Positions 21,301 to 31,650 of a stretch of DNA of 64,000 nt are shown here, piece by piece. Position 1 is the first letter of the stretch; each line of letters begins with the position of its first letter. The notes under the pieces were generated by a model, which saw only the letters and a list, made by a program, of their open reading frames with translations, made no database searches and was not told the DNA's origin. Made by a program: the position numbers and the translations under genes. Source of the stretch: Phallusia mammillata (Eukaryota; Chordata; Ascidiacea; Phlebobranchia; Ascidiidae); contig QLIY01000092.1 of the NCBI GenBank assembly GCA_003260075.1, positions 19,336 through 83,335 on the forward strand. Direction: 5' to 3'.

Positions 21301-21749
21301 TGCTAAAATTAATAACTTGGGTCTAAAGTAGATCAATACAATGGAATTAATTTATCACATGCAAGATACAAGCACTATGCTGTTCTATTTTTATTAATGT
21401 TAAAAACAGTTTTTACCCAACATACAAAAGTTGCAATGTAGCAATATAATTACAGTAATACTAGCATAAATAGCAATAATCACCTGTCTTTCCAATTATT
21501 CAAGGTGTTTCGAATTTGCTGCGATTTCCAAACAAGCAGTTCGTTGGCAAGAATACTTGGAACCACCATCAGCCCATGAGAAGCTGTGTTGGCCCAATGC
21601 TCATTCTGTGTGGGGTTGTACATTAAGTTTGGGGCAGCTCTGTGGTTCATGGTTTTATTTTTCCTTCCATTTTCGCCTATTTCTCGAATAGACTCTGACA
21701 AGCGGCGTTTTAACAGTTCATGGGCACTTGCTGCTTTGACCAGAGTCAT
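18384..21749 (-). CDS. MMD: MMD/PAQR10-11-like hemolysin III family membrane protein
   Basis: Five exons: 21484-21749, 20819-20993, 20223-20371, 19572-19718 (second copy 18979-19125) and 18384-18552 with stop. The sum is 906 bp, 302 codons, in phase. MMD landmarks appear in order: MNHRAAPN...Y-PT--EH, the LYHW-CW region, [19 protein letters not shown], the multi-helix core, and [20 protein letters not shown] with the H-x3-H metal-site type pattern. The family is the seven-helix progestin and adipoQ receptor group; MMD proteins are placed in Golgi/lysosomal membranes, and their biochemical activity is not settled. The start at 21749 adds about 33 residues before MNHRA, where vertebrate proteins begin some 10 residues earlier, so an internal ATG may be used. 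MMD and MMD2 cannot be distinguished here. Confidence 0.9.
18781..19777. repeat. Duplicate pair carrying MMD exon 4
   Basis: 18781-19180 and 19379-19777 are near-identical; the ten-C run 19369-19378 precedes the second copy. The two 147-bp exons differ at four positions that I count, giving one Val/Ile change. Only one exon belongs in the transcript. Confidence 0.9.
20091..20242. repeat. Short duplicate pair overlapping an MMD exon boundary
   Basis: 20091-20160 and 20171-20242 share cttactgtagccagacaatg and flanking intron, joined by ten C at 20161-20170. The left copy contains only the 3' end of exon 20223-20371. Confidence 0.8.
20405..20869. repeat. Duplicate pair at the 3' edge of MMD exon 2
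   Basis: 20405-20633 and 20644-20869 match almost throughout and join at C run 20634-20643. The left copy ends inside the exon. Confidence 0.85.
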
Positions 21750-21775
21750 ACCGATGTCATTCGCAGCATTTCCAT
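21746..21775 (-). promoter_or_regulatory. Short upstream ORF overlapping the MMD ATG
   Basis: An upstream ATG at 21775 starts a 10-codon frame ending in TGA, with that TGA overlapping the putative start (ATGA). If the transcript includes it, it could lower initiation at 21749 or favour a downstream ATG. Confidence 0.35.
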
Positions 21776-22259
21776 GATACGAATACGGTGATTTTTTTAT
21801 TACGTTGGCATTAAATACTGATTAACTAATTCTACCCATTGTTTAATTTGAACCACTTTTCCTCTGCGACACAAATTCGATTGTTTACTCTTAATCGGAA
21901 ATGACGTCGGGCCAGCTGATTAATCAACCGCTAGCATATCCGGGTCTGTACAGCATTTTGTAACTCTTTTTTTGTATTGCACTCGGTAAAGTACAAAATA
22001 CTGCAATGGTCAACATTTTTAATATGACATTAATTAAATTAGGTTTGGGTTTTACTCCTAAAATTACTGTGTATATTGATAGTCACAACATAAAATAATT
22101 GTTTTGTAATGGATAATTTCAACTTAAACATGAATAATTGTTGCCAAGCATTTTGATGCGAATGCAACACATACAAAAACATGTTTTTGTTTCAGTTTGT
22201 ATCTGTCCGTGTACATGTTAAGATTTATGTTAAAAATTTGGTAATAATTGTGTAACTTG

Positions 22260-22498
22260 ATGTATGTAAAAACTCAACACAACTAAATCTGTTTTGCTGT
22301 TGAATTATTGCCGAATGCCTGACAAAATTGCAACGGGGGACGACTTGAGAGAAAAAAACGACAATGTGTTCAACAAAACGAATCCAATTTATTGCCTCTA
22401 TCTGATGTGTTCGTTTTCGAAACAAAAGATCGGAACGTGTAACATGATACACTTCGGTTGGAGACGGTATCTTAGTTACGACAATTCTAGCTTCAGGT
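22260..22498 (+). other. Possible 5' UTR exon of the Tctex1-type gene
   Basis: A strong donor (cttcag/gtaagt at 22499) has no coding partner in frame, and the next good acceptor on this strand is ttccccacag at 23720, 47 nt before an ATG. I infer a non-coding first exon with its left limit unknown. Between it and the MMD start (21,776-22,260) there may be a divergent promoter region. The intron 22,499-23,720 shows nothing else. Confidence 0.35.
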
Positions 22499-23767
22499 AA
22501 GTTGCCTGATGGTATAAAACGATTAACTGTTAGTGTAAGGCAGTGCCGGGCTAATAATTAACAAGCTTTTGACCCTCTGCGGACGACATGTACTTGATAC
22601 TGTTTGAAGGGTCGGTAGTTAATATTGATTGTAATATCTGCTGTTATACCACCATGGGTTAGATAGTGTAGCTTGCTCTAAATTGATGTACAGTCAAAAT
22701 AGAACTAGACAGCTTTTTTTGAAAAACTTTGTGCTTCTGGACAACAGTTAAATGACATCAAGAGAAAGAAAACCAAAACGAAAGTAGCGCTTTTACATAA
22801 TTAATCTCATGTAGGCTATATAAGCACATGTACAATTTTTTGTAGTGGAGATAAATGTCTGTCACAAAACAGTCAAAAACAATTCTGTGTCTACGATTTA
22901 TAAAACCTTGTTACGTAGGCTACCATGTGCTTTTGCCATTATGTTAAAGCTTACCACTTTAACACATGAAAATAGCTCGTAGCCTATACCTTAAGGCTTA
23001 AGCGTTCGTATTGGTGGATGTAAACGTCCATGTAACGGCATTTATTTAAAACCCTGTTACGGCTTAGCTTTAAAAATATGAACGTTTTCATTTTCGCCCC
23101 TGAGTTCATTTTTTTATGCTCAGCGATCTGTGGGTTTCAATGAGTTCTATTCTCAGTAACAAGTGTTGATATTGTGAGCTTTGAGGCTGACAATTGAAGG
23201 CTCGCTATGATGCAGCACAATAGCTTGCCACCAAACCACAATAATACCATCTGTGAGTCCAATGTAAATAAGACGTCGTGTATCTAAGGCCAGAGTGGTG
23301 ACCGTAGCTGGAAGGGATTAAAAAATAAGACTTACACAATGTATCGTTTAGTTTTCAGCAGAACAGGCGATTGTTTATGTTGCTACATGAACGTTTTTTG
23401 CATTTTACCAAGTGCAATTTAGATAATAAGGTTTGCAGCAGAAGATATTTGAAGCTAACCAATATCGATTGCAAACTATTTTTAACCTGCGATATTAGCA
23501 ACTGATTTTGAAATGACCAGTTAATAAGCAAAACATGGGTTGAAGTTATTGTCCGTGTTTTGCAATTTTTAAGGCTAACGTACAGGCTAAACTTATTTGT
23601 ACCGGCTAAATGGGGCCATTTTAAGGCCACAGTAGACACATTCAAAGCTATCAGCTTTAGAAAACCGTTAAGCATTTGTTCTCATAACCAGCAGGATACA
23701 ATTACGTTGTTTCCCCACAGAACCTAATTCAGACTTCGTACGACTAACTTGACCCCCAAAAAACACA

Positions 23768-26113
23768 ATGAATAAATCGCGGAAAGTCAAGCTTGATAAG
23801 TCAAAGGGAAAACTTCTAGCTCCGTCAGACAACTCTCCTATGGACGATGGTAAGGATTTGATGTTTTGTTTAATCCATAGGTCGTGGGTTCGATTCCCAA
23901 AGTTGACGCGTACAATAAGTCGTGGAGTAGTGTTACTTTTGTCCTCATTGAAAATAAAACCAGTGTTTGCAATGACAGTTCCAAGTGTCACTTAATAACA
24001 AGGGAAACATCAAATGTGTGATTAATGTACATCGGAACTACGTAGTACAATAAGACGACTAGAAAGCCTTTTATTTTGTGAACACCCAAAATTGCAACAG
24101 GTTGCTGTCATACGAACATATTTGTGTATTGCTGTGATATCATTGAGTTTTTGTCGTTTTAAATTTCTTTCTTTTACATTTTAGGGGATTTCCCCAGCAA
24201 ATCTTGACAGCATTACGTTTAGCATAGTGTTTTCCCAATTTTTTTTTTTACAGTAATCACGGTAATTAAAAACTCTGTTTTTTCTACTGATTACACGCGT
24301 CGTTCGTTTAGATACGTCACCTGTACTAAACAAAAATATAATATTTTTTTTTCTTTATTAGCAACAGACGAGATCCGATCACAAAGAGGCGCTAGTGAGG
24401 CGTCGTTTGTCATGCAACCCAAGAAAGTACAATACGAAAACACGTACAAGATGGATCCTGACGTAAGTTATGATGTCATACCTAAATTTAAAAAAAAACT
24501 TAACGTGACCCTTAACCAGGGACCGACAACCTTTTTAAGCAAAGCGTTTCAATTTACTTGTCATTCCATGTGGTAATGACTTAGCGTGCCAATGTTGTTT
24601 TCAGTAATAGTTTTATTTGCGAGTAGGCTGGGTTTTAAGACTATTAAATGTTTAAGACTGTACAAATCAAAAAAAGTAGTGTAACAGTTTAAAGTATAAC
24701 TTGAAATAAACATTCGAATCGTTTGGCGTGCCATACGGAAATTTGCATCGCGTGCCAGGGTTGCCGACCCCTGCTCCAAACTCTGACTATTAAACCGTCA
24801 AAAAATCTATTCTAGGCCTTTAACTAATCCAGAACTGCGACCAATCCAAGGAATGAATGCATATCTGTAACTTTTACAATTCCCTGTCTCGAATACTTTA
24901 AATTAGTGATGTACCGAATCGGCTAAATTTCGATTCGGCCGAAACCGAATATTCGGCGGTTTTGCCGAATAAATTCGGCCGAATCAACCGAATCATTTAT
25001 GACGTCACGCGAAGTCGTACGCTACGCGTTTGACGNNNNNNNNNNNNNNNNNNNNNNNNNNNNNNNNNNNNNNNNNNNNNNNNNNNNNNNNNNNNNNNNN
25101 NNNNNNNNNNNNNNNNNNNNNNNNNNNNNNNNNNNNNNNNNNNNNNNNNNNNNNNNNNNNNNNNNNNNNNNNNNNNNNNNNNNNNNNNNNNNNNNNNNNN
25201 NNNNNNNNNNNNNNNNNNNNNNNNNNNNNNNNNNNNNNNNNNNNNNNNNNNNNNNNNNNNNNNNNNNNNNNNNNNNNNNNNNNNNNNNNNNNNNNNNNNN
25301 NNNNNNNNNNNNNNNNNNNNNNNNNNNNNNNNNNNNNNNNNNNNNNNNNNNNNNNNNNNNNNNNNNNNNNNNNNNNNNNNNNNNNNNNNNNNNNNNNNNN
25401 NNNNNNNNNNNNNNNNNNNNNNNNNNNNNNNNNNNNNNNNNNNNNNNNNNNNNNNNNNNNNNNNNNNNNNNNNNNNNNNNNNNNNNNNNNNNNNNNNNNN
25501 NNNNNNNNNNNNNNNNNNNNNNNNNNNNNNNNNNNNNNNNNNNNNNNNNNNNNNNNNNNNNNNNNNNNNNNNNNNNNNNNNNNNNNNNNNNNNNNNNNNN
25601 NNNNNNNNNNNNNNNNNNNNNNNNNNNNNNNNNNNNNNNNNNNNNNNNNNNNNNNNNNNNNNNCCAACTTTTTCGCGGGTTGCAACAAATTATTCGGCCG
25701 AAACCGAATCTTTGCAAAAATGATCGATTCGGCCGAATAAATTCGGCAAACCGAATATTCGGTACATCTCTACTTTAAATACAAAATGTTTTGTTTTATT
25801 TTTTTAATGAATTATGCCGAATGTAAAACCAGGCCCTCACCAAGCCCATTTGATTCAAACTAAGCCTGAAACTGGTTCAAATCGGATTTCGGCCCGAATA
25901 GCTTTCTGGTTTGCACTATACTCATGTTATATAACAGACGGTATACGAACGATTTGTTTAATATCCTGCATTTGTTTTCCACAGTCGCGTTTTAAATCCT
26001 ATGAAATCGAGGGAACAGCCTCTAACATTCTGAAACAACACATCGGAGACAAATCGTACGATCCGGAGCTTTGTAGGTCCGAGTGTCAAATCATAGCCGC
26101 CAAAATATCCGAA
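23768..26113 (+). CDS. Tctex1-type dynein light chain (DYNLT5-like), 3' end missing
   Basis: Exons 23768-23849, 24362-24462 and 25985-26113 join in phase (82, 101 and 129 bp; 104 codons). The N-terminus is short and Lys/Ser-rich. The second exon ends ENTYKMDPD, and the third continues with RF-SYEIEGTASNILKQHI, then DKSYDPELCRSECQIIAAKI. This is the start of a Tctex1 domain: 'ENTY', a helix with NIL, and 'Y-PE-C------I---I'. Family members are light chains of axonemal or cytoplasmic dynein. The remaining half (the beta strands ending in the -YF- motif) is absent: coding similarity stops at the N at 26115, and I found no later exon. If that N is T, GTAG would form a donor. Assembly loss is more likely than a broken gene. 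Confidence 0.75.
23872..23912 (+). repeat. tRNA B-box-like fragment
   Basis: gtgggttcgattccc looks like a T arm (B box GGTTCGATTCC) without a recognisable D arm or acceptor stem. A similar word, gtgggttcgattaccac, occurs at about 38,968. Probably SINE remains, here in intron 1 of the Tctex1-type gene. Confidence 0.3.
24517..24773. mobile_element. Non-autonomous hAT-like element, 257 bp
   Basis: Inverted ends CAGGGACCGACAACC and GGTTGCCGACCCCTG enclose a non-coding body. Flanking octamers cccttaac and ctccaaac agree at five of eight positions, so the target duplication is eroded or absent. In intron 2 of the Tctex1-type gene. Confidence 0.7.
24904..25772. mobile_element. hAT-type element with perfect 8-bp target duplication, interior unsequenced
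   Basis: Ends TAGTGATGTACCGAAT and ATTCGGTACATCTCTA are inverted repeats, flanked on both sides by the identical octamer CTTTAAAT (24896-24903 and 25773-25780). Subterminal DNA is rich in ATTCGGCCGAAT palindromes. Positions 25036-25663 are N, so coding capacity cannot be judged. In intron 2 of the Tctex1-type gene. An 8-bp duplication indicates the hAT superfamily. Confidence 0.85.
25036..25663. other. Assembly gap of 628 N
   Basis: Unsequenced interior of the hAT-type element. Translations across this stretch are meaningless. Confidence 1.
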
Positions 26114-26179
26114 GNAGAGCGCGGAAATTGGAGTCAGGTGATAAGGGTCGCGAAACTTCTGTGATGTCCTCACGGGCTC

Positions 26180-26300
26180 GTCACGCCGTTCTAGAACTAG
26201 TTATGCCGCGCGCTTCAATTAGCGCTTCTCGGTCCCCCGTTCGAGCTGATTAAACGCGACGCGGCCAACTTTTTCGCGGGTTCTTCGCTTGTTGCGTAAC
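26180..26300. promoter_or_regulatory. GC-rich island with TAAT/ATTA words
   Basis: A GC-rich patch with CpG-rich words and homeodomain-type cores (caattagcgc, gattaaacgcg). It includes an 18-bp word, ccaactttttcgcgggtt, that also occurs at the right edge of the N gap (25664-25681). Regulatory role is inferred. Confidence 0.3.
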
Positions 26301-29300
26301 AATTAACGTCTGTTTGTTGCAGGTTCTTGTTTTGAAAACTCGTTGTTCTGTTTCGCATAGCTTTGTTGAACCCTTTTTCCTGGTATGCTGGCAAATTGCG
26401 ACGAAGCTTGCAAATAATTGTGTGACTATATTTGGTTTTCGCGTTGATATTTTTAAAGGTATAGTGTACAAATTGATCTTGCATTCTTAGCCTTATTAAA
26501 GCTTGGACAAAAGTTGACAAATAAACAAGTAATAGCCAACACTTTTAGCATTTTCAAATAACCACGTACAAACATCATCGGTAAATGATGACGTCATCGC
26601 TTGACTATAGAAAAAAAAATGTTGCTGATAAAAAATGATGATTAATGATGACAACAGCACTTGTTAATGTCCAAAACAATGCATTCTATTCAAGTTTACT
26701 GACCGCTTTGTTTTGAACACCAAACCCTCCCTAAACTTCTGTGTTGCAGGCCGTAAAAACAACATGTAGAAAAACCTGAAGTGAAACAGTCATGTCGAGG
26801 GGTATTCCCTTAACCGATACCGGTCAGATCTTTGTCGAAGCGCAAACAGACTTTGTTGCATTGAAGATCATTTCTTTTCTGTTGCTCGGATTTCGACATT
26901 CTCGTGACATCATCGGTATGACGTAACGCCAGAATGTGACGTCTTTGTCCGGCCTTTCAGTCATGGTTCGTTGTTTTGTCTTTATTTGCATGTTTTTAGA
27001 GATAGAAAAATTGCATATAGCCAAAAGTCTGCAACTTACAAATATCGGCGACCTAATTAAAGATTATATATCAAACGCAACTTTTGCGTAAATATTCTTA
27101 CAATGTCTTTAAATCATTCCATGAAACGGATACATTGGCCGAGTGGCTTTTAACTCTTTACCGTTCTTAACGTTGCTATGACTTTTCCTTTTCATACCCA
27201 TGGTCTGAAATGAAATGACATAAGTAGACAAAAATACAGTAATTGTGGGTAAATGGATGGATTTTTACCCATTTAGTGGCATAGTTGTGAAATTGTTCTT
27301 TAATAAACATTCATTACCATAACCGAAAACTTGACGTAAACAAATGGACCTTCAACACCATTATGTTGAAACCATATCTCGTACCTAGGTGCTTCGTACC
27401 CCAGGGGGCACACTTACCCTAGGTAAAAAGTACCTACAGTATCTACAGAAGTTTTTGTGACTTGGCAAATTATGTTTCAAATGTTGATTTAACGTCCCTA
27501 GAATCTTGGTTGTAAAGGTAAATGGAATGCTTGGACGTCTTGGAAATCGCATTACACCACAGAACCCCGTAAATCGTTTGTGTTTGGGGATTTTCAGCCT
27601 TTTATGCAAATTTAAGGGGACCTTTGTGCTTAAGATCCTCAATAGTTTCTAAATCATATCCATGCTTTACCACCTTGTCAGAGTTTACAAAGCGCAAAGC
27701 AGAAATTTTGTAGTTTACATACTTACTAAAGGAATGATTTTGGGAGTAGGGTAGTGAAATGCTATGACTTTATATCCTAGGTCTCGTTTGTACTAGTTCA
27801 GATTTTTTAAACCACAACCTGCTAAAGGGAAGTATAAAGTCGTAACTTAATGTCATTTTCGGCGTTGATTCACTTGTAATATTATCTTAGCAGTTTTTCA
27901 CGCGACCTGACTAAACAGTTTAATATTGTTTCTATTACTGCCTCGGGGCGCGACGACACCGCGTTCCTGGTTCCGGGTTCCAGTTCAGGGCTTAACGTAA
28001 TTGCGAATTTAACGCTTAGAATCAGGTTGCCAAGCAACGGGAGGAAGCAGGATAGAGAGAAGAAGAGAGATTTATCCCGAGCGCCAGGGGCGAGGGTGTC
28101 GATTTTGACGTTTTGATAATTTAATGTCATTTTAATTTGAGTTTGCGAGAATAAGTGTATAGTTGTGTTTTAATACTTAAACGTACACTTGTCGGCATGT
28201 CGCTGGTCCGAGAGCATTGATCCGGTGTACTGTGACCAGGTAAATTGCACATGCGATATTCCGGCGGCATTTTAAATACGCCCGATTGATGGAGAAGTAA
28301 AATCCCTTAAACGCCATGACCTTCGTCGCGGCAACGCAGGAGCGATTAGAAAGATCATGTTGCGCAAAAAAACGTAATAATTTCTCCGTAATTGCGAGTT
28401 TTGATCGTCACGTTAAGACATCAGCGACACGAAATTGCTCTTCACGCCAATTTTTGTGGCCCCCCCAAAGCAACTTCAATTACCCCCCCAAACTTTGCGA
28501 TAGCATCTCAATTACCTTGCTTATATTACATCGCATGCATTAATACCGCTCCTCTTGCCGTCGCACGCTATTCGGTCGCCGCCTTCTAATTATCCCCCTA
28601 CGCGCTCTGTGACGTCACAATGAAGCGCATTCTAGAGAAGTTGTTTTCTCGCGCCTTGATGCGCTCCGAAACCATCAGTTGCATCGTTTATTTTTTTGTT
28701 TTTTCCTGATTTTTGAGTTTTTCGAAATCTTCTCCCACCTAGTCTATGGGTTATGTTGTAATAATGTGTTTCATTATGACGACGTAAAGCAGGGAAACAA
28801 ATGGATAGGAATTTTACCCGTGTTGTTGAAATTAAAAACCTTTATGGCCTTTTTCTATTTCGGTGTCAAATAAAACAAAGATGTTACAAAACAACCAATA
28901 ATTCAGACTTCATTTTTAGGCTAAATTGTTTGAATTATTTTGGCCAACAACAAGCTTTTTGCAACAAGAAACCAAATATTTTTTTACTGCTACAATTTAG
29001 TGTATTCTGGTCATTAAAAGTGCATGTTTTGACTTTTGAAACAAGCATAGACATTATGTTTCTAAAAGATTTAGAAACCGTAAAAACGTGTTTCAAACGA
29101 ACGCTCATTTGGAGCTCTCAAAACATCAGAGCACTTTTATTTCTCCAAAACAATTTTATCTCTGCAATTCTTTAAGGCCGATTTAAAGCAGGCCCGTAAA
29201 TTGTTCGGCCGTGTTTGATTACAAAAGTAAATTCAAGCATGAAATTGTTGAATATTTTGCCTTATCTGCGACTACAATCGTCCAACTGATGTCTTGAAAG

Positions 29301-29495
29301 CTTTACAAGACGCTAGGCCGGTTATTTTAATCGGTGATTGCCTGTTTTTGAAGTTCTTTTCTCCGGGCATTTATATCAGCCATCTGTGCTCTTTTACTTT
29401 TTACCGAATGCATAATCGCTTTTGGGTTGATATAATGGTACGGTTGAGGTATGTGCGAACATAGATAACATTTGTGAAAATTTGATTACCCTCAT

Positions 29496-29852
29496 GGCCA
29501 AACAGCATTGAACAATAAACAGTATTAGATTGAGAAACACTCTTTTGCAAAATTTGAACCACAACTGCAGTTAATGATATTAGCACAAACACTTCGGTCA
29601 CGATTGTGTTGAAAAATTATGATTTTTAACCATTTAGTCTTATGATGGTGTAGCTAAAATGCGACAGGACCCCCCCCCCGGCCAAACAGCATTGAACAAT
29701 AAACAGTATTAGATTGAGAAACACTCTGTTGCAAAATTTTAACCACAACTGCTGTAGTTAATGATCATAGCAAAAACACTTCGGTCACGATTGGGATGAA
29801 AAGTTATGATTTTAAACCATTTAGTCTTATGATGGTGTAGCTAATATGCGAT
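29496..29852. repeat. Allelic-type duplicate pair
   Basis: 29496-29669 and 29680-29852 start with ggccaaacagcattgaacaa and differ by scattered substitutions. Joined by ten C. Confidence 0.85.
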
Positions 29853-30599
29853 GGGAAATGGAACAACCGTTCATCAGAGCACTTTTATTAATGAAACAAC
29901 CGTTGTTAATGCTTAAAACTACCCTCACGCCCTTTGTTTAACGCTTGGTCGCTTCCGAAGATAGTTATATATATCCCCTCACATTTTACTGCGTTTTAAT
30001 TGTCAACGACTTACTTAACAGTATGTGTTGCTATAGTGTTCATGACATTGTTAACTTTATGGAGCAAATCACACAAATCATTTAGCATCGTACAAGGAAT
30101 GTCCAAAATGACGCTTCCTTGAATATCTCATAAGTCGTATATTTACCCCTGTAAATTTGGGGTAAATTTACCACTGGTTCGGGACCCCTTTTAAAATTCA
30201 TTAAATTATGAAAGAAAGAAATTCAGTTGTCAAATAATCTGACGGAAAAGTTATAAGATCATTTATTTATTGTTTTAAACAGCCCTGTAAAAGAGGATTT
30301 AAGTTTAGTAGCGTGGTCTTTTGACAGAGAAATAAAGTTGCCCCAATGCAAATATCTCAAAATGTAATTTATAGAGACGAGTTACTTTAAATTTACCACT
30401 ATTCTACCGAAAAAAAAACGATGAACTACACGTGCCCCTCAAGGTGACCTTCATCGCAATCTTTCGTCACTGGTTATCATCTTCATTCATGCGTAACGCG
30501 CGATCATTAGTCTCAAACCAAATATCCAGCGGCAGACTTCAATTTTATGCCGGATTGCACTCAATAATCTCTAATCCGTGCCTCGGCCCCAATTACATG

Positions 30600-30920
30600 G
30601 GTCTAGATGGGTGATTTAAAGCCCCTCATTACAATATTTGGCCCCTCGGAATTTCGGGGTTCTAAACTAAGGGTATTTTGTGACGTATGTAAACGCCCCC
30701 TTTGAGCACCCCCAATCAGTGGGTAAAAAATAGGGTCCGGAATGCCCAAAGGGTCAATTTTTATGATTGGTCCTAATATTGCAATGTTGTCAATCGTTGG
30801 GTTTGACAAACATGAATTCGTGCCAGGTAAATAGTATGTATTTTTTTCAAATCCTTTAAAACGGATGATATGAGAGTTATTGTCCGAGCGGCCTACAACA
30901 GCTGGGTGATACATTCAGTA
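30600..30920 (-). other. Unclassified open stretch, possibly repeat-derived
   Basis: A minus-strand frame of about 100 codons (30603-30914) and an overlapping one to 31182 show no recognisable domain. Words such as ggcccctcggaatttcgggg and cccaatcagtggg suggest a dispersed repeat. I would not annotate a gene. Confidence 0.2.
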
Positions 30921-31429
30921 TAATTTCTGCAACACTCATAAAGATTGGTGGATTGTTATTTTTTGCTGTGGTCAAAAAATGCGTGACGATCTTAAGTATA
31001 TGCATAAACTGTTGCTGCAAGGCATAAAAATAAACTAACAGAGCTCGTTTTTGCAATTGTTCTTTATACCTATGTTTGATATACTGTATCATGACGGTAA
31101 AAACCTTTAAACGCCTTTTTTGAAAGGCTGTGTGGGTGTGATATAACTTATTTGAGCCTGCGCAGAGAGAGTAGACAAACACGAACCACGATACAACATT
31201 GAGTCGTCAACCAAGAGTTAGTGAAAGCGTACAACAAACAAACGATAATCGACCCCAAAAAAATAGAAAGACCTTTTAAGTTTAACTCAGAAATTCAATT
31301 TCTTTTCATTTTCGAGTAAGATAAATTTTAATCCTTAGTAGGCTACCTGGTCCAACTTATGTGATATTACAATGGAAATTCCTTTTCTTCATGGAGTAAT
31401 AAACACTCCCTTCCCCTCCGGACGTTGTT

Positions 31430-31650
31430 TAATCAGCTGAACGAGTTGGAGATTTCTTCCTCCAATCGACGCACTCGTCACGGATCACCGGCGCTTGTCG
31501 TCACGTGGTTTTTACGGCGCGCGAAGTTGCAAGAAAAATTCTCGATCTGATGCGTTTCCGCGAAAATCGGAAATGCCACAAAAATAGCGCGCCTACAAAG
31601 AAGAACGAAAAAATGCTCTAGCAATGACGTCATGACGCAATTTCCCTTTG
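31430..31650. promoter_or_regulatory. GC-rich island with TGACGTCA
   Basis: A GC- and CpG-rich patch with tttaatcagctga, repeated gcgc words and TGACGTCA at 31625. Candidate cis-regulatory module, by inference. Confidence 0.3.

Larger units (their letters stand above)
26301..31420. other. Gene desert, part 1
   Basis: No supported exon. Contents: TGACGTCA at 26588 and 28610; a GC-rich island at 28,260-28,670 with two 7-C stretches; a duplicate pair 29496-29669 and 29680-29852 joined by ten C (29670-29679); and a distinctive stretch at 30,600-30,920, listed separately. Frames in this region look random. Confidence 0.6.

Noticed and set aside
23880..23912. tRNA gene suggested by a B-box-like word
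   Set aside because: No A box, anticodon arm or acceptor stem can be paired around it.
24999..25778. Long frames over 25.0-25.8 kb
   Set aside because: They consist almost wholly of the N gap.
30603..31182. Overlapping minus-strand frames of about 100 codons
   Set aside because: No family resemblance; the DNA reads more like a dispersed repeat.
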